A stretch of DNA of 64,000 nucleotides from NCBI RefSeq assembly GCF_004307995.1, contig NZ_SIRE01000003.1, positions 62,001-126,000 of the forward strand, written 5' to 3'. Below the pieces are notes generated by a model. The model made no database searches. It worked only from the letters and a program-made list of their open reading frames with translations, and had not been told where the DNA came from. This DNA is from Paenibacillus thalictri (GTDB lineage Bacteria; Bacillota; Bacilli; Paenibacillales; NBRC-103111). The translations under genes were made by a program, and so were the position numbers. Shown here one piece after another: positions 1-7,702 of this stretch (position 1 is its first letter; the number at the start of each line of letters is the position of its first letter).

Positions 1-856
1 AATTCATTAGCTGCCGCTGTGAGCTGCCAATAAACCGGTCGGCACAATACATGAGCTCCAGATGGCGTACAGGGGCCGGTTCTTTAATGGGAATAGCCAC
101 AATATCGGGGCGGATCGGATGTTGGCTGAGCAATCCTTTAGGTTGAATCGTAGCGCCTACGCCGGCGGAAACCAATTGCAGCAGCGAAGTGGCTGAACTG
201 GTCTCCATTGCAGCGGTTAATTCAAGTCCTTCATTTCGGAATACTTCATCGACCAGATCACGTCCCAAATAACCTTTTGGGTACATGACGATAGGAAGAT
301 GCATCAGGTCCCCCAGCGTAACTTCCTTTCTGTCGCAGAACTCGCTTCCCGCTTTCACAAATAGATGATAAGGTTCGCTTCCAAGGGGGATTTGGATCAG
401 TCTTTTATCAGTTGGACCTTTCAAACCAATTCCGATATCGACTTTATGGCTAAGCACTTCCTCTTGCACATGTATAGCGGAGAAAACTTGCAGCTGAATG
501 CCAGGGTATTTCGACTTAAACTGTACGAACAACGGCACAAGCTGAAAATCCAAATCGGAAGGCAAAACGGTTAGCCGAACCGTGCCTTGTTCTCCGGATA
601 GCAGCTCTTTGATAGCACTTTTGGCATCACGTTCCGCTTGCAGCATTGTTTCTCCATACAATCGCAGGAGCTTGCCGGCTTCGGTTGCGACTACCTTTTT
701 TCCAATGCGGTCAAAAAGCGGCGTGCCAAACTCGGCTTCCATGATGCGGATTTGCTGACTTAAGGTAGGTTGCGAAATGCCAAGTTCTTCGGCGGCCTTC
801 GTAAAATGAAGATGCTCGTAAACGGCTATAAAGTACTGTATATTGCGAGTGTCCAT
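1..856 (-). CDS. LysR-family transcriptional regulator (3' end outside window)
   Basis: The reverse strand reads MDTRNIQYFIAVYEHLHFTK..., the typical LysR winged-helix N-terminus: HTH in about residues 1-60 (AAEELGISQPTLSQQIR), then a long effector-binding domain that runs off the left edge. About 285 residues are present, so only a short C-terminal piece is missing. The start at 856 has an AAGAGG site just upstream. It is divergent from a CynX-like MFS gene with a perfect T-N11-A palindrome between them, the classic LysR arrangement, so it probably controls that exporter and itself. The effector is unknown. A CynR-like role is possible by analogy to cyanate operons, but no cyanase gene is present here. 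Confidence 0.9.
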   Translation of the reverse strand, partial: MDTRNIQYFIAVYEHLHFTKAAEELGISQPTLSQQIRIMEAEFGTPLFDRIGKKVVATEAGKLLRLYGETMLQAERDAKSAIKELLSGEQGTVRLTVLPSDLDFQLVPLFVQFKSKYPGIQLQVFSAIHVQEEVLSHKVDIGIGLKGPTDKRLIQIPLGSEPYHLFVKAGSEFCDRKEVTLGDLMHLPIVMYPKGYLGRDLVDEVFRNEGLELTAAMETSSATSLLQLVSAGVGATIQPKGLLSQHPIRPDIVAIPIKEPAPVRHLELMYCADRFIGSSQRQLMN

Positions 857-872
857 TTTGCGGCCTCTTTTG

Positions 873-887
873 ATAGTATTTTACTAT
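873..887. promoter_or_regulatory. LysR box between the LysR and MFS genes
   Basis: ATAGTA-TTT-TACTAT is a perfect 6-3-6 inverted repeat containing T-N11-A, the consensus for LysR-type binding sites. It lies 17 bases from the regulator start and about 100 bases before the transporter start, so one site could serve both divergent promoters. Confidence 0.65.
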
Positions 888-989
888 TATAATAATATAA
901 ATTATAGGATTGTACAATCGATGGCGGCGCCATATAATTTGGAGGTGGTTGATAAAGAATAGAAAGAAGGAAAGAAGGAGGTAAATCCG

Positions 990-2147
990 ATGAAGAAATT
1001 TTATCTGCTATTAGCTGTATTTATTGCGACTTTAAACTTAAGACCGATGATTACCTCCGTTGCCTCTTTGATTGGCATTATGCAAAGCGATCTGGGGATG
1101 AGCGGATCAACAGCGAGTTTACTCACAACACTACCCGTGTTATGCATGGGCATTTTTGCTCCTACGGCAACAGTGCTGCGCGACCGGATCGGTCTGGAAC
1201 GAACGATTTTTATAGCTTTGCTGCTTATTACCGGGGCAACTGCTTTACGGGTGAATGTTGGCTCCGTTCTTATCTTGGTTGTAACTGCCCTAATTGGCGG
1301 GGTAGGGCTCAGCTTGGCCGGGCCGCTCTTATCTGCTTTTATTAAAAAGTACTATCCCACAAAACCCGGAATTGTAAGCATATATTCCGCATCCATGACT
1401 GTTGGGGCGGCAGTGGCTTCCGCATATTCGATTCAGATTTACAATAGAACCGATCATAGTTTAACGTTAACTTTATCAGGTTGGGCTATTTTGGGCGTTT
1501 TTGCTTTGATTGTCTGGTCCGTTTTCCTTAAAAGCAGCCCCGGCAATCATGTGCGCGTTGTAAAATCAAAGCTTCCATTTCGAAACAAACGGGCGATGTT
1601 GTTAACGTTATTTTTCGGACTTATGGCAAGTATGTTTTATTCCGTTACAGCATGGATTTCACCGATTGCGCACAGCTTTGGGTACAGTCCATCCAGTTCG
1701 GCGATGCTGCTTACGATCTTTACGCTGATTCAAATTCCGGTATCTTTAGCGATTCCCGTGCTTGTATCCAAATTTGGAAAACGAAGATTTTTTCTGATCT
1801 TTTGCAGCGTAATGGAGCTAATAGGAATTGTTCTGTTGTTACTCAAATTGCCCATGCTGCCGGCTGTGATCGCTTTGGGCATCGGGGCTGGGGGATTATT
1901 CCCGCTAGCGTTAATGCTGCCGATTGTTGAGACGAATTCTTCGGAAGAAGCCGGCGAATGGTCGGCGTTGTCTCAGTTTGGCGGTTATATTATCGGATCG
2001 CTGGGGCCATTTTTGATAGGAGTGATTTACGATCACAGCGGAAGTTTTGTTGCCGCGCTGTTGGCGATGCTTGTTATCATCGTTGTCATGATCGGGACAC
2101 AGTGGTTTATAACAGGGCGGAAGCCTGAAGTTCAAACCCGTTCGTAG
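990..2147 (+). CDS. MFS transporter, CynX/NimT-like
   Basis: A 385-residue, highly hydrophobic protein with about 12 predicted membrane segments. It begins MKKFYLLLAVFIATLNLRPMITSVASLIG, the N-terminal pattern of the CynX/NimT (cyanate and 2-nitroimidazole) branch of the major facilitator superfamily, where the NLRP motif in the first helix is characteristic. It acts in the cytoplasmic membrane, probably as an exporter. The ATG is preceded by AAGGAGG. It is divergent from the LysR gene at 1-856 and probably controlled by it. The substrate cannot be told from sequence; these names are family labels, not proof of cyanate transport. Confidence 0.85.
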   Translation: MKKFYLLLAVFIATLNLRPMITSVASLIGIMQSDLGMSGSTASLLTTLPVLCMGIFAPTATVLRDRIGLERTIFIALLLITGATALRVNVGSVLILVVTALIGGVGLSLAGPLLSAFIKKYYPTKPGIVSIYSASMTVGAAVASAYSIQIYNRTDHSLTLTLSGWAILGVFALIVWSVFLKSSPGNHVRVVKSKLPFRNKRAMLLTLFFGLMASMFYSVTAWISPIAHSFGYSPSSSAMLLTIFTLIQIPVSLAIPVLVSKFGKRRFFLIFCSVMELIGIVLLLLKLPMLPAVIALGIGAGGLFPLALMLPIVETNSSEEAGEWSALSQFGGYIIGSLGPFLIGVIYDHSGSFVAALLAMLVIIVVMIGTQWFITGRKPEVQTRS

Positions 2148-2192
2148 ATGGGTGAGGCAAAACTCCATTAAGAGGCCGGACCGTCGTTGGCG

Positions 2193-2222
2193 TTGGAGCC
2201 AGGGGGATTCCCTCGGCTCCAA
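2193..2222. terminator. Hairpin between convergent genes
   Basis: TTGGAGCC pairs with GGCTCCAA around an inner AGGG/CCCT stem. It sits between the ends of the MFS gene (+) and the oxidoreductase gene (-). There is no long T run on either side, so it may be a weak or bidirectional terminator. Confidence 0.5.
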
Positions 2223-2255
2223 ATAAATATAGGGGGAGAATAATGAAGGTTCCAA

Positions 2256-3080
2256 TCAGTCCTGTCTGGCGGAAGATATTAGTGTCTTTATGCTTTCAGT
2301 CAAAGGCATGACCGGACGCCCCAGTAACTTTTCCAGATCATCTGATAAAGAGGAAACATCGATCTTGCTTATGAATCTATAAATCCAATGTTGAATCTCG
2401 GGGTTTTGATGCACGGAGATAGATTTGCCCGACAGACTGGAAAGGGCGGCAGCTAAATCTACAAAAGTCCATGTGCGGGATGCCGTAAGCTCATAGGCTT
2501 TGTTCTTGTGGCCGTGTCCGGTAAGTACGGCTGCAATCGCTGCAGCGAGATCGAAACGGGTCACCGAATGAAACTTCCAATCTCCAGGAGCAATGTCGAG
2601 CCGGCCTTTTTTGATAGCGGCATGGAGATCGAGAACTTCTACAAAATCGGTATACAACGCATTCCGAAGAAAAGTAAAAGGGATTCCCGCGGTACGAATC
2701 GCATATTCCGTAGCCAGATGCAGCCAAACGGGCGAGCTTGATCCATTTTCAAGGAAAGCAAAGCTGGTATAAAAAATATGTTCCACTTTCGATTTTTTCG
2801 CAGCTTCAATGACATGGGCATGTTGGCGTAAACGGATCGTATCATCGTGATGCGAGCTTGAGATCATCAGCAACTGGGAGACACCTGCGAATGCTTGCTC
2901 AAGGGATTCGGGCTGATCGTAATCGCAAAGCCGGACGGAAATTCCCTGCTCTTCATACGACTTTCCGGATTCAAGACGGCGAACGCAAGCAATGATTTGC
3001 TCCTGCGGGGATTTTTGAAGGAGCTGTTTGATGATTAAACTGCCTAACTTGCCGTTGGCGCCTGTGATTGCAATAGACAT
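2256..3080 (-). CDS. NmrA-like NAD(P)-binding oxidoreductase (atypical SDR)
   Basis: A 274-residue protein starting MSIAITGANGKLGSLI, where TGANGKLG is the glycine-rich Rossmann NAD(P) motif of NmrA/SDR_a5-type proteins (QOR2/YtfG branch). The canonical YxxxK catalytic pair of classical SDRs is not evident, which fits this atypical group. The central region (FYTSFAFLENGSSSPVWLHLATE) matches the family. The likely role is NAD(P)H-dependent reduction of quinones or electrophiles, or redox sensing. A MarR operator copy lies 28 bases before the start and the MarR gene is directly upstream on the same strand, so this is probably the regulated target gene. Confidence 0.82.
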   Translation of the reverse strand: MSIAITGANGKLGSLIIKQLLQKSPQEQIIACVRRLESGKSYEEQGISVRLCDYDQPESLEQAFAGVSQLLMISSSHHDDTIRLRQHAHVIEAAKKSKVEHIFYTSFAFLENGSSSPVWLHLATEYAIRTAGIPFTFLRNALYTDFVEVLDLHAAIKKGRLDIAPGDWKFHSVTRFDLAAAIAAVLTGHGHKNKAYELTASRTWTFVDLAAALSSLSGKSISVHQNPEIQHWIYRFISKIDVSSLSDDLEKLLGRPVMPLTESIKTLISSARQD

Positions 3081-3107
3081 GAGAGGTCATCCCTTCATGA
3101 AATATAG

Positions 3108-3127
3108 TTAGTTAAGGGCTTAACTAA
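3108..3127. promoter_or_regulatory. MarR-type operator, copy 1
   Basis: TTAGTTAAG-GG-CTTAACTAA is a 9-2-9 perfect inverted repeat just upstream of the oxidoreductase gene. The same palindrome recurs at 3617-3634 before the MarR gene, which strongly suggests both are binding sites of that regulator. Confidence 0.8.
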
Positions 3128-3145
3128 ATAGGCGGAAATACGCTG

Positions 3146-3592
3146 TTATGCCCTTTTTAGTTTATTTAATAAAAATAGGAGTTGATTCAGTTCCTGATCT
3201 TCCAGCGCTTGCATTTTTTCCTTAATTACTTGCCGATTGCCGGGCAAACATCGCGTCAAGAGATCCTGACCTTCATTAGTAATTGAAATGACCCATTTCC
3301 TGCCGTCATCGGGATGAGGGGCGCGGCGGATGAAACCTTCATTTTCCAAAGGGGTGAGCAGCAGACTGATATTTGATTTGGTTACCCCGATTTTTTGGGC
3401 GAGCGTTGATGGAAGTATGGTGCCTCCTTCCTTCATTATTTCTACCATGATTCGTATTCTTGCTCCATTTAGACCTTGGGATTGCCAATATTTCTCCGAA
3501 ACCTCGACTAGTTTGGCCGTTGTTTCCACCAGCGTGAAGAAGGCAATGTTATACAGCGGTAAATCAAGTACGTATTGTTGCAGGTCTTTCAT
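3146..3592 (-). CDS. MarR-family transcriptional regulator
   Basis: A winged-helix regulator of 148 residues starting MKDLQQYVLDLPLYN. The wHTH covers about residues 45-110 (LAQKIGVTKSNISLLLTPLENEGFIRRAPHPDDGRKWVISIT), with the DDGR wing typical of MarR. A longer reading from GTG 3604 exists, but ATG 3592 has a GGTGA site at suitable distance and the GTG has none. It lies 65 bases upstream of the oxidoreductase gene, and both genes carry the same palindromic operator, so autoregulation plus repression of the oxidoreductase is the simplest model. The ligand is unknown. Confidence 0.88.
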   Translation of the reverse strand: MKDLQQYVLDLPLYNIAFFTLVETTAKLVEVSEKYWQSQGLNGARIRIMVEIMKEGGTILPSTLAQKIGVTKSNISLLLTPLENEGFIRRAPHPDDGRKWVISITNEGQDLLTRCLPGNRQVIKEKMQALEDQELNQLLFLLNKLKRA

Positions 3593-3616
3593 AAAAGTCA
3601 CCACACATTTTGTGTA

Positions 3617-3634
3617 TAGTTAAGCACTTAACTA
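3617..3634. promoter_or_regulatory. MarR-type operator, copy 2
   Basis: TAGTTAAG-CA-CTTAACTA is an 8-2-8 perfect inverted repeat immediately upstream of the MarR start. It is nearly identical to the palindrome at 3108-3127, giving the pair of sites expected for an autoregulated repressor and its target. Confidence 0.8.
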
Positions 3635-3695
3635 AATTCAAAATACTAAAACTCAGGCGAATTGTCAAATTAAATCAGGCTTTAATGAAAGCCAA

Positions 3696-3736
3696 AAGGC
3701 CGAATTCAGGAGCAATATTAGCTCTGAATCGACCTT
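3696..3736. repeat. Dispersed hairpin, copy A
   Basis: AAGGCCGAATTCAGGAGC pairs imperfectly with GCTCTGAATCGACCTT. A near-identical hairpin lies at 48135-48184, 44 kb away. Copy A sits at the 3' end of the VOC gene (-) and may serve as a terminator, but it lacks the T run of copy B. Confidence 0.6.
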
Positions 3737-3774
3737 ATCAGATCACTTGATCCGTACCCCCAGTTATTGCAAGT

Positions 3775-4710
3775 TCATTCCCCTTGAGAAGCTTTATGTA
3801 ATGCCGCAATATCAAACTTTTTCATCTTTAAAAACACCTGCGCGACACGATCGCGTTGTTCCGTCGTGCCCTTAGCCATCATCTCGTCGAGTATGCAGGG
3901 GGAGATTTGCCACGAAAGACCATATTTATCTTTAAGCCAGCCGCACTGCTCGGCTTCGGGTATGGCCGAAAGTTTCTCCCAGTAGTAATCAATTTGCTCC
4001 TGGGTTTCGCAGATGACCATGAAGGAAACCGCCTCGTTGAAGCTGAATGGATGATTCAGAGCGCTGTCCATTGCCGTAAACCAGGTGTTCTCCAGCATAA
4101 AGTCGGTAAACATAACGGTTTCCTCGGTATTTGGTTCTTGGCCGGGGCCATAGCGATAAAGGACACCGGGTTGGGTATGTTGAAAGACCGAAAGATAGAA
4201 CTCACGCGCTTCTTCCGCTTTTCCGCAGTTATCGCCTACGAACAGCAGGGAAGGAACAATCGTTGGCCGCGGCTCCCCTTCCGGATTTGTCAAGATGAGC
4301 TGCCATGAGACACCGTACTTGTCCTGGATCCAGCCATACCATTCGCTGAACGGGTATTTGTCGAGAGGCATAAGCGCGATGCCGCCTAAGGACAACGTAT
4401 TCCACACTTCGTCTAACTTTTCTTTTGCATTGGGTTCACGGGACGGATCGAAATGAACGGTAAACGAGATGGAAGGATTGATCTTAAAGTACGGTCCCGC
4501 AGAAATAGCCATAAAAGGATGATCCCAAACGTTAAACGAAACGACATCGCAGTTACCCGAAGGGGTATTGTTTAAGGTTCTTGTGCTTGTGATTTTGGAG
4601 TTTGGGAATACAGAGCAATAGAACTCCGCGGCTTCTTTTGCTTCCTTGTCGAACCACAGGTGCGGGGTGATGAGCTGGGTTAATCCATAACCGCTATAGG
4701 CGTCACTCAT
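3775..4710 (-). CDS. VOC-family protein with two PhnB-like domains
   Basis: A 311-residue protein beginning MSDAYSGYGLTQLITPHLWF, with two tandem glyoxalase/PhnB-type domains, about residues 10-145 and 155-285. Each contains the family's W/FFxxxAxEAxxFYxSVF pattern (WFDKEAKEAAEFYCSVF; KAEEAREFYLSVF) and a late KYGVSWQ / KYGLSWQ motif. The start at 4710 has AGGGAGG eight bases upstream; the longer reading to 4761 has no such site. Related proteins are annotated '3-demethylubiquinone-9 3-methyltransferase-like', but that name is misleading; the fold binds metal and small molecules and the real function is unknown. The two halves look like an internal duplication. Confidence 0.85.
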   Translation of the reverse strand: MSDAYSGYGLTQLITPHLWFDKEAKEAAEFYCSVFPNSKITSTRTLNNTPSGNCDVVSFNVWDHPFMAISAGPYFKINPSISFTVHFDPSREPNAKEKLDEVWNTLSLGGIALMPLDKYPFSEWYGWIQDKYGVSWQLILTNPEGEPRPTIVPSLLFVGDNCGKAEEAREFYLSVFQHTQPGVLYRYGPGQEPNTEETVMFTDFMLENTWFTAMDSALNHPFSFNEAVSFMVICETQEQIDYYWEKLSAIPEAEQCGWLKDKYGLSWQISPCILDEMMAKGTTEQRDRVAQVFLKMKKFDIAALHKASQGE

Positions 4711-4850
4711 AAAATTTGCCTCCCTTTTTATGGTAAGGTTCTCGCTTTGATTGTAATACAAGGATTGATTTTATGTTTCTTATCAATTGCTGTATTTTAA
4801 CCAAAATTGTTGGCCGCATCCATCTGCCCGGAGCGTTGTTAAAATCTGTT

Positions 4851-4880
4851 TTGAACGGAAAGCCCGCTATACTGTATAAT
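4851..4880 (+). promoter_or_regulatory. Sigma-A promoter of rpoN
   Basis: TTGAAC (4851-4856) and a perfect TATAAT (4875-4880) are separated by 18 bases. The start codon of rpoN lies 31 bases after the -10 box. Confidence 0.65.
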
Positions 4881-4910
4881 AATTCTACAATCCAACGGTG
4901 GGTGAGCACA

Positions 4911-6224
4911 ATGAAGCTACAACAAGAACCGGCATTGCGCCAACAATTAAGCGTAACGGTGACTCCGCGGCTATTGCAGTCGATGCATGTCCTGCAGCTT
5001 TCCTCTGCGGAATTGGTGAGCTACGTGCAGGAACAATCGGCGGAAAATCCGCTGCTGGAGGTGGTCTGGTCCGATGCTCCTAGACGAGGGACGAGAGGAC
5101 GCGCCAGACACGATGCGTTCGGCGGTGCAGCCGGATCGCCGCCTGAGGCGGCGGCGGAATCCGAGACGCTGGAATCGATGCTTCTCAGCCAGCTGCGGCT
5201 GAGCGGCGTCACAGATCGCCGCTATACGATGGCAGCATATTTGGCGGGCAACATAGACGAAAACGGTTACCTGGACATCACGCTGGAGGAGACGGCGGCC
5301 TTCTTTAACGCAGAGGTGCGCGAAGCGGCGGAAGCGCTTCAGGCGCTGCAAGCATTGGAGCCGGCCGGAATCGCCGCCAGGTCGCTGCAGGAGTCGTTAT
5401 GCATCCAGATCCGGCGGGACGAACAGGCCGATCCGTGGGCGGAAGCGCTGGTCACTCGCTGCTTGAAGGAACTGGGAGCCGGCCAGTGGAAGACGGCGGC
5501 TCAGCTTTTGGACATTACGCAGGAGCAGGTAAAGCAATCGTTTGCTTATATCCGAACGCTGAATCCGCGCCCCGGTCTGGCTTACCAGAAGACTAACCCG
5601 CTTGTGGTAAAACCGGATGCGGTGATCCGGAAGCTCGGAGATCGTTATGTGTGCGCCCCGATCGATGGCCGGCTTCCGCAGGTGTCCGTAAACCGCAGCA
5701 TGCAGCGGCTTTGCTTGGAAAGCGGTTCCAAGGAGACGGCGGCGTATGCGAAGCAGCATGCTCAAGCGGCGGAATGGCTGATCCACAGTCTCGAGCAAAG
5801 GCAGCGTACGTTTATGCGCGTGGTTGAAGCGATTGCCGAAGAGCAGATGGCCTATTTGGATATCGGTTCGCCCGGTCTTAAACCGATGAATTTGAAAACG
5901 ATTGCAGCAAAGCTGCAGGTTCATGAGTCGACGGTAAGCCGCGCCATTCAAAATAAATACGTGAGAACACCGCACGGTACGGTTGAATTAAAAGCTTTTT
6001 TCAGCGCGGGGCTGGCGACAGCAGACGGAGATACGGCCTCGGCGGAACACATCAAGTCGAGAATCCGAAAACTTGTGGAGGAAGAGGATAAACGCAAACC
6101 GCTCTCCGATCAGCAGCTCACCGACCTACTGGTGCAAGAGGGGCTGCATATCTCACGCAGAACGGTCATGAAATACCGTGAAGAGGCCCGCATCTTATCT
6201 TCGCGTCTGCGCGCGAGCAAGTAA
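4911..6224 (+). CDS. rpoN: RNA polymerase sigma-54 factor
   Basis: A 437-residue protein (B. subtilis SigL has about the same length). The glutamine-rich region I is at the N-terminus (MKLQQEPALRQQLSV...LLQSMHVLQL), core-binding and HTH regions follow (TVSRAIQNKYVRTPHGTVELK), and the signature RpoN box RRTVMKYRE is at residues 416-424 near the C-terminus. It directs core polymerase to -24/-12 promoters, which need an ATP-driven activator to open. The start at 4911 restores region I; the open frame extends upstream to 4773, but that part resembles no RpoN. A sigma-A promoter precedes it. Its neighbours are a sigma-54 activator (6317) and a -24/-12 promoter (11073), so the gene sits beside its own regulon. 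Confidence 0.96.
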   Translation: MKLQQEPALRQQLSVTVTPRLLQSMHVLQLSSAELVSYVQEQSAENPLLEVVWSDAPRRGTRGRARHDAFGGAAGSPPEAAAESETLESMLLSQLRLSGVTDRRYTMAAYLAGNIDENGYLDITLEETAAFFNAEVREAAEALQALQALEPAGIAARSLQESLCIQIRRDEQADPWAEALVTRCLKELGAGQWKTAAQLLDITQEQVKQSFAYIRTLNPRPGLAYQKTNPLVVKPDAVIRKLGDRYVCAPIDGRLPQVSVNRSMQRLCLESGSKETAAYAKQHAQAAEWLIHSLEQRQRTFMRVVEAIAEEQMAYLDIGSPGLKPMNLKTIAAKLQVHESTVSRAIQNKYVRTPHGTVELKAFFSAGLATADGDTASAEHIKSRIRKLVEEEDKRKPLSDQQLTDLLVQEGLHISRRTVMKYREEARILSSRLRASK

Positions 6225-6316
6225 CATCACGGTTGTATGCGGCCGCGCTGCAGGGTGGAAAATACATGAATATTAATATAAAAAATTTACTTCCTAAAGG
6301 CTGGAGGCTGATCATT

Positions 6317-7687
6317 ATGGCGCATTCCTTCGGGGTTTTGACGGTGGATGACGAGGAAAGCTTGTGCCGCATCATTTCCCGAAAATTGCAAAAATCCGGC
6401 TATCGCACGTTTGAGGCGGTGTCAGGGCAAGCCGCCTTGCAGATGATGGAGAAGGAAGATATCGATGTCGTCATTCTCGACTACATGCTTCCCGATCTGA
6501 CCGGCATTCAAATTTTGCAGCAAATCAAAAGTGAGTTTCCCCACATCGAAGTTATCATGCTGACGGCTTACGGCAATGTGGAAAATGCGGTCCACGCGAT
6601 GAGGCTGGGCGCTTTCGATTACTTAAATAAGCCAAGCGAGCTGGAGCTGATCAAAGATATCGTCGGCAAAGCGTGCGAAAGCAAACGGCTGCAGCTGGAG
6701 AACCGCGAGCTTAAGGAGCAGCTCGCCTCGGCGAGCGACCACGAAGACCTCGTATTCGAAAGCGGGAAAATGAAACAAATCCGTAAGCTGCTCCATAAGG
6801 TGAAAGAAACGGACGCTTCGATTCTCATCCTCGGGGAAAGCGGAGTAGGGAAGACGGCGTTGTCCAAATGGATTCACGAGCACAGCCGCCGTAAGGACAA
6901 ACCTTTCGTATCGATCAACTGCGCGGCAATTCCCGATTCCTTGCTTGAAAGCGAGCTGTTCGGCTATCAGAAGGGGGCTTTTACGGGGGCGACGGAGACG
7001 CGCGCCGGCAAATTCGAAGCCGCCGACGGCGGCACGATCTTTTTGGACGAGATCGGCGAGATGCCGCTGGCCATGCAAGCCAAGCTGCTGCATATTATCG
7101 AGGAAAAAACATTTATGAAGCTCGGCAGCAACTCCTACCGCAGCGTGGACGTGCGCATCATTACCGCAACTAACAAAGAAATCAGGAAACTGGTTCAGGA
7201 AGGGCGGTTTCGGCAGGATCTGTATTACCGCCTGAATTTGGTGGAGCTTGAAGTGCCGCCGCTGCGCGAACGGCTGGAAGACATTCCGCCTATGATCGTC
7301 CGGTACATCCGCAAGCTGAACGAGAAGTACGGCAAGACGGTGTCGCTCTCCGACGATACCGTCGAAGCGTTGGCCGCGCGCGAGTGGCCGGGCAATATCC
7401 GCGAGCTTCTTAATACGCTGGAGCGGCTGCATATCGTTTCAAGCGGGGTTGTCCGGCTGAATGACGTGTCCGGCACGCTGATATTTCCCGGGGGGCGGGA
7501 ACAGAGTGGAGTTGCGGCGGAGAAACGTACAGATGGGGATATGAACTTGCAGAAGGCACTGGAGGAGATTGAGGAGGGAATGATCGCGAAGGCGCTGGAA
7601 CAAGTAGGCGGCAACCAGACCCGCGCGGCCGATTTGCTTGGCATTTCCCGGCATACGCTAATTTACAAGATGAAAAAAATGAGATAG
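6317..7687 (+). CDS. NtrC-family sigma-54-dependent response regulator
   Basis: A 456-residue three-domain activator. The receiver covers residues 1-120 with acidic pair D11/D12 and phospho-acceptor D55 ([10 protein letters not shown]). The AAA+ domain has Walker A GESGVGKT at 173-180, the sigma-54-contacting loop GAFTGA at 220-225, and Walker [12 protein letters not shown] Fis-type HTH lies at the C-terminus ([22 protein letters not shown]). The start at 6317 has GGAGG nine bases before it. An in-frame ATG at 6266 would add a 17-residue tail unlike a receiver, so I prefer 6317. It is followed 15 bases later by its sensor kinase. The likely target is the -24/-12 promoter at 11073 through the three repeats at 10975-11033. 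Confidence 0.93.
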   Translation: MAHSFGVLTVDDEESLCRIISRKLQKSGYRTFEAVSGQAALQMMEKEDIDVVILDYMLPDLTGIQILQQIKSEFPHIEVIMLTAYGNVENAVHAMRLGAFDYLNKPSELELIKDIVGKACESKRLQLENRELKEQLASASDHEDLVFESGKMKQIRKLLHKVKETDASILILGESGVGKTALSKWIHEHSRRKDKPFVSINCAAIPDSLLESELFGYQKGAFTGATETRAGKFEAADGGTIFLDEIGEMPLAMQAKLLHIIEEKTFMKLGSNSYRSVDVRIITATNKEIRKLVQEGRFRQDLYYRLNLVELEVPPLRERLEDIPPMIVRYIRKLNEKYGKTVSLSDDTVEALAAREWPGNIRELLNTLERLHIVSSGVVRLNDVSGTLIFPGGREQSGVAAEKRTDGDMNLQKALEEIEEGMIAKALEQVGGNQTRAADLLGISRHTLIYKMKKMR

Positions 7688-7702
7688 GAGCGGACCGAAA
7701 CT

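Noticed and set aside
4773..4910. Extended start for rpoN
   Set aside because: The extra 46 residues are unlike sigma-54 region I and lie over the TTGAAC/TATAAT promoter.
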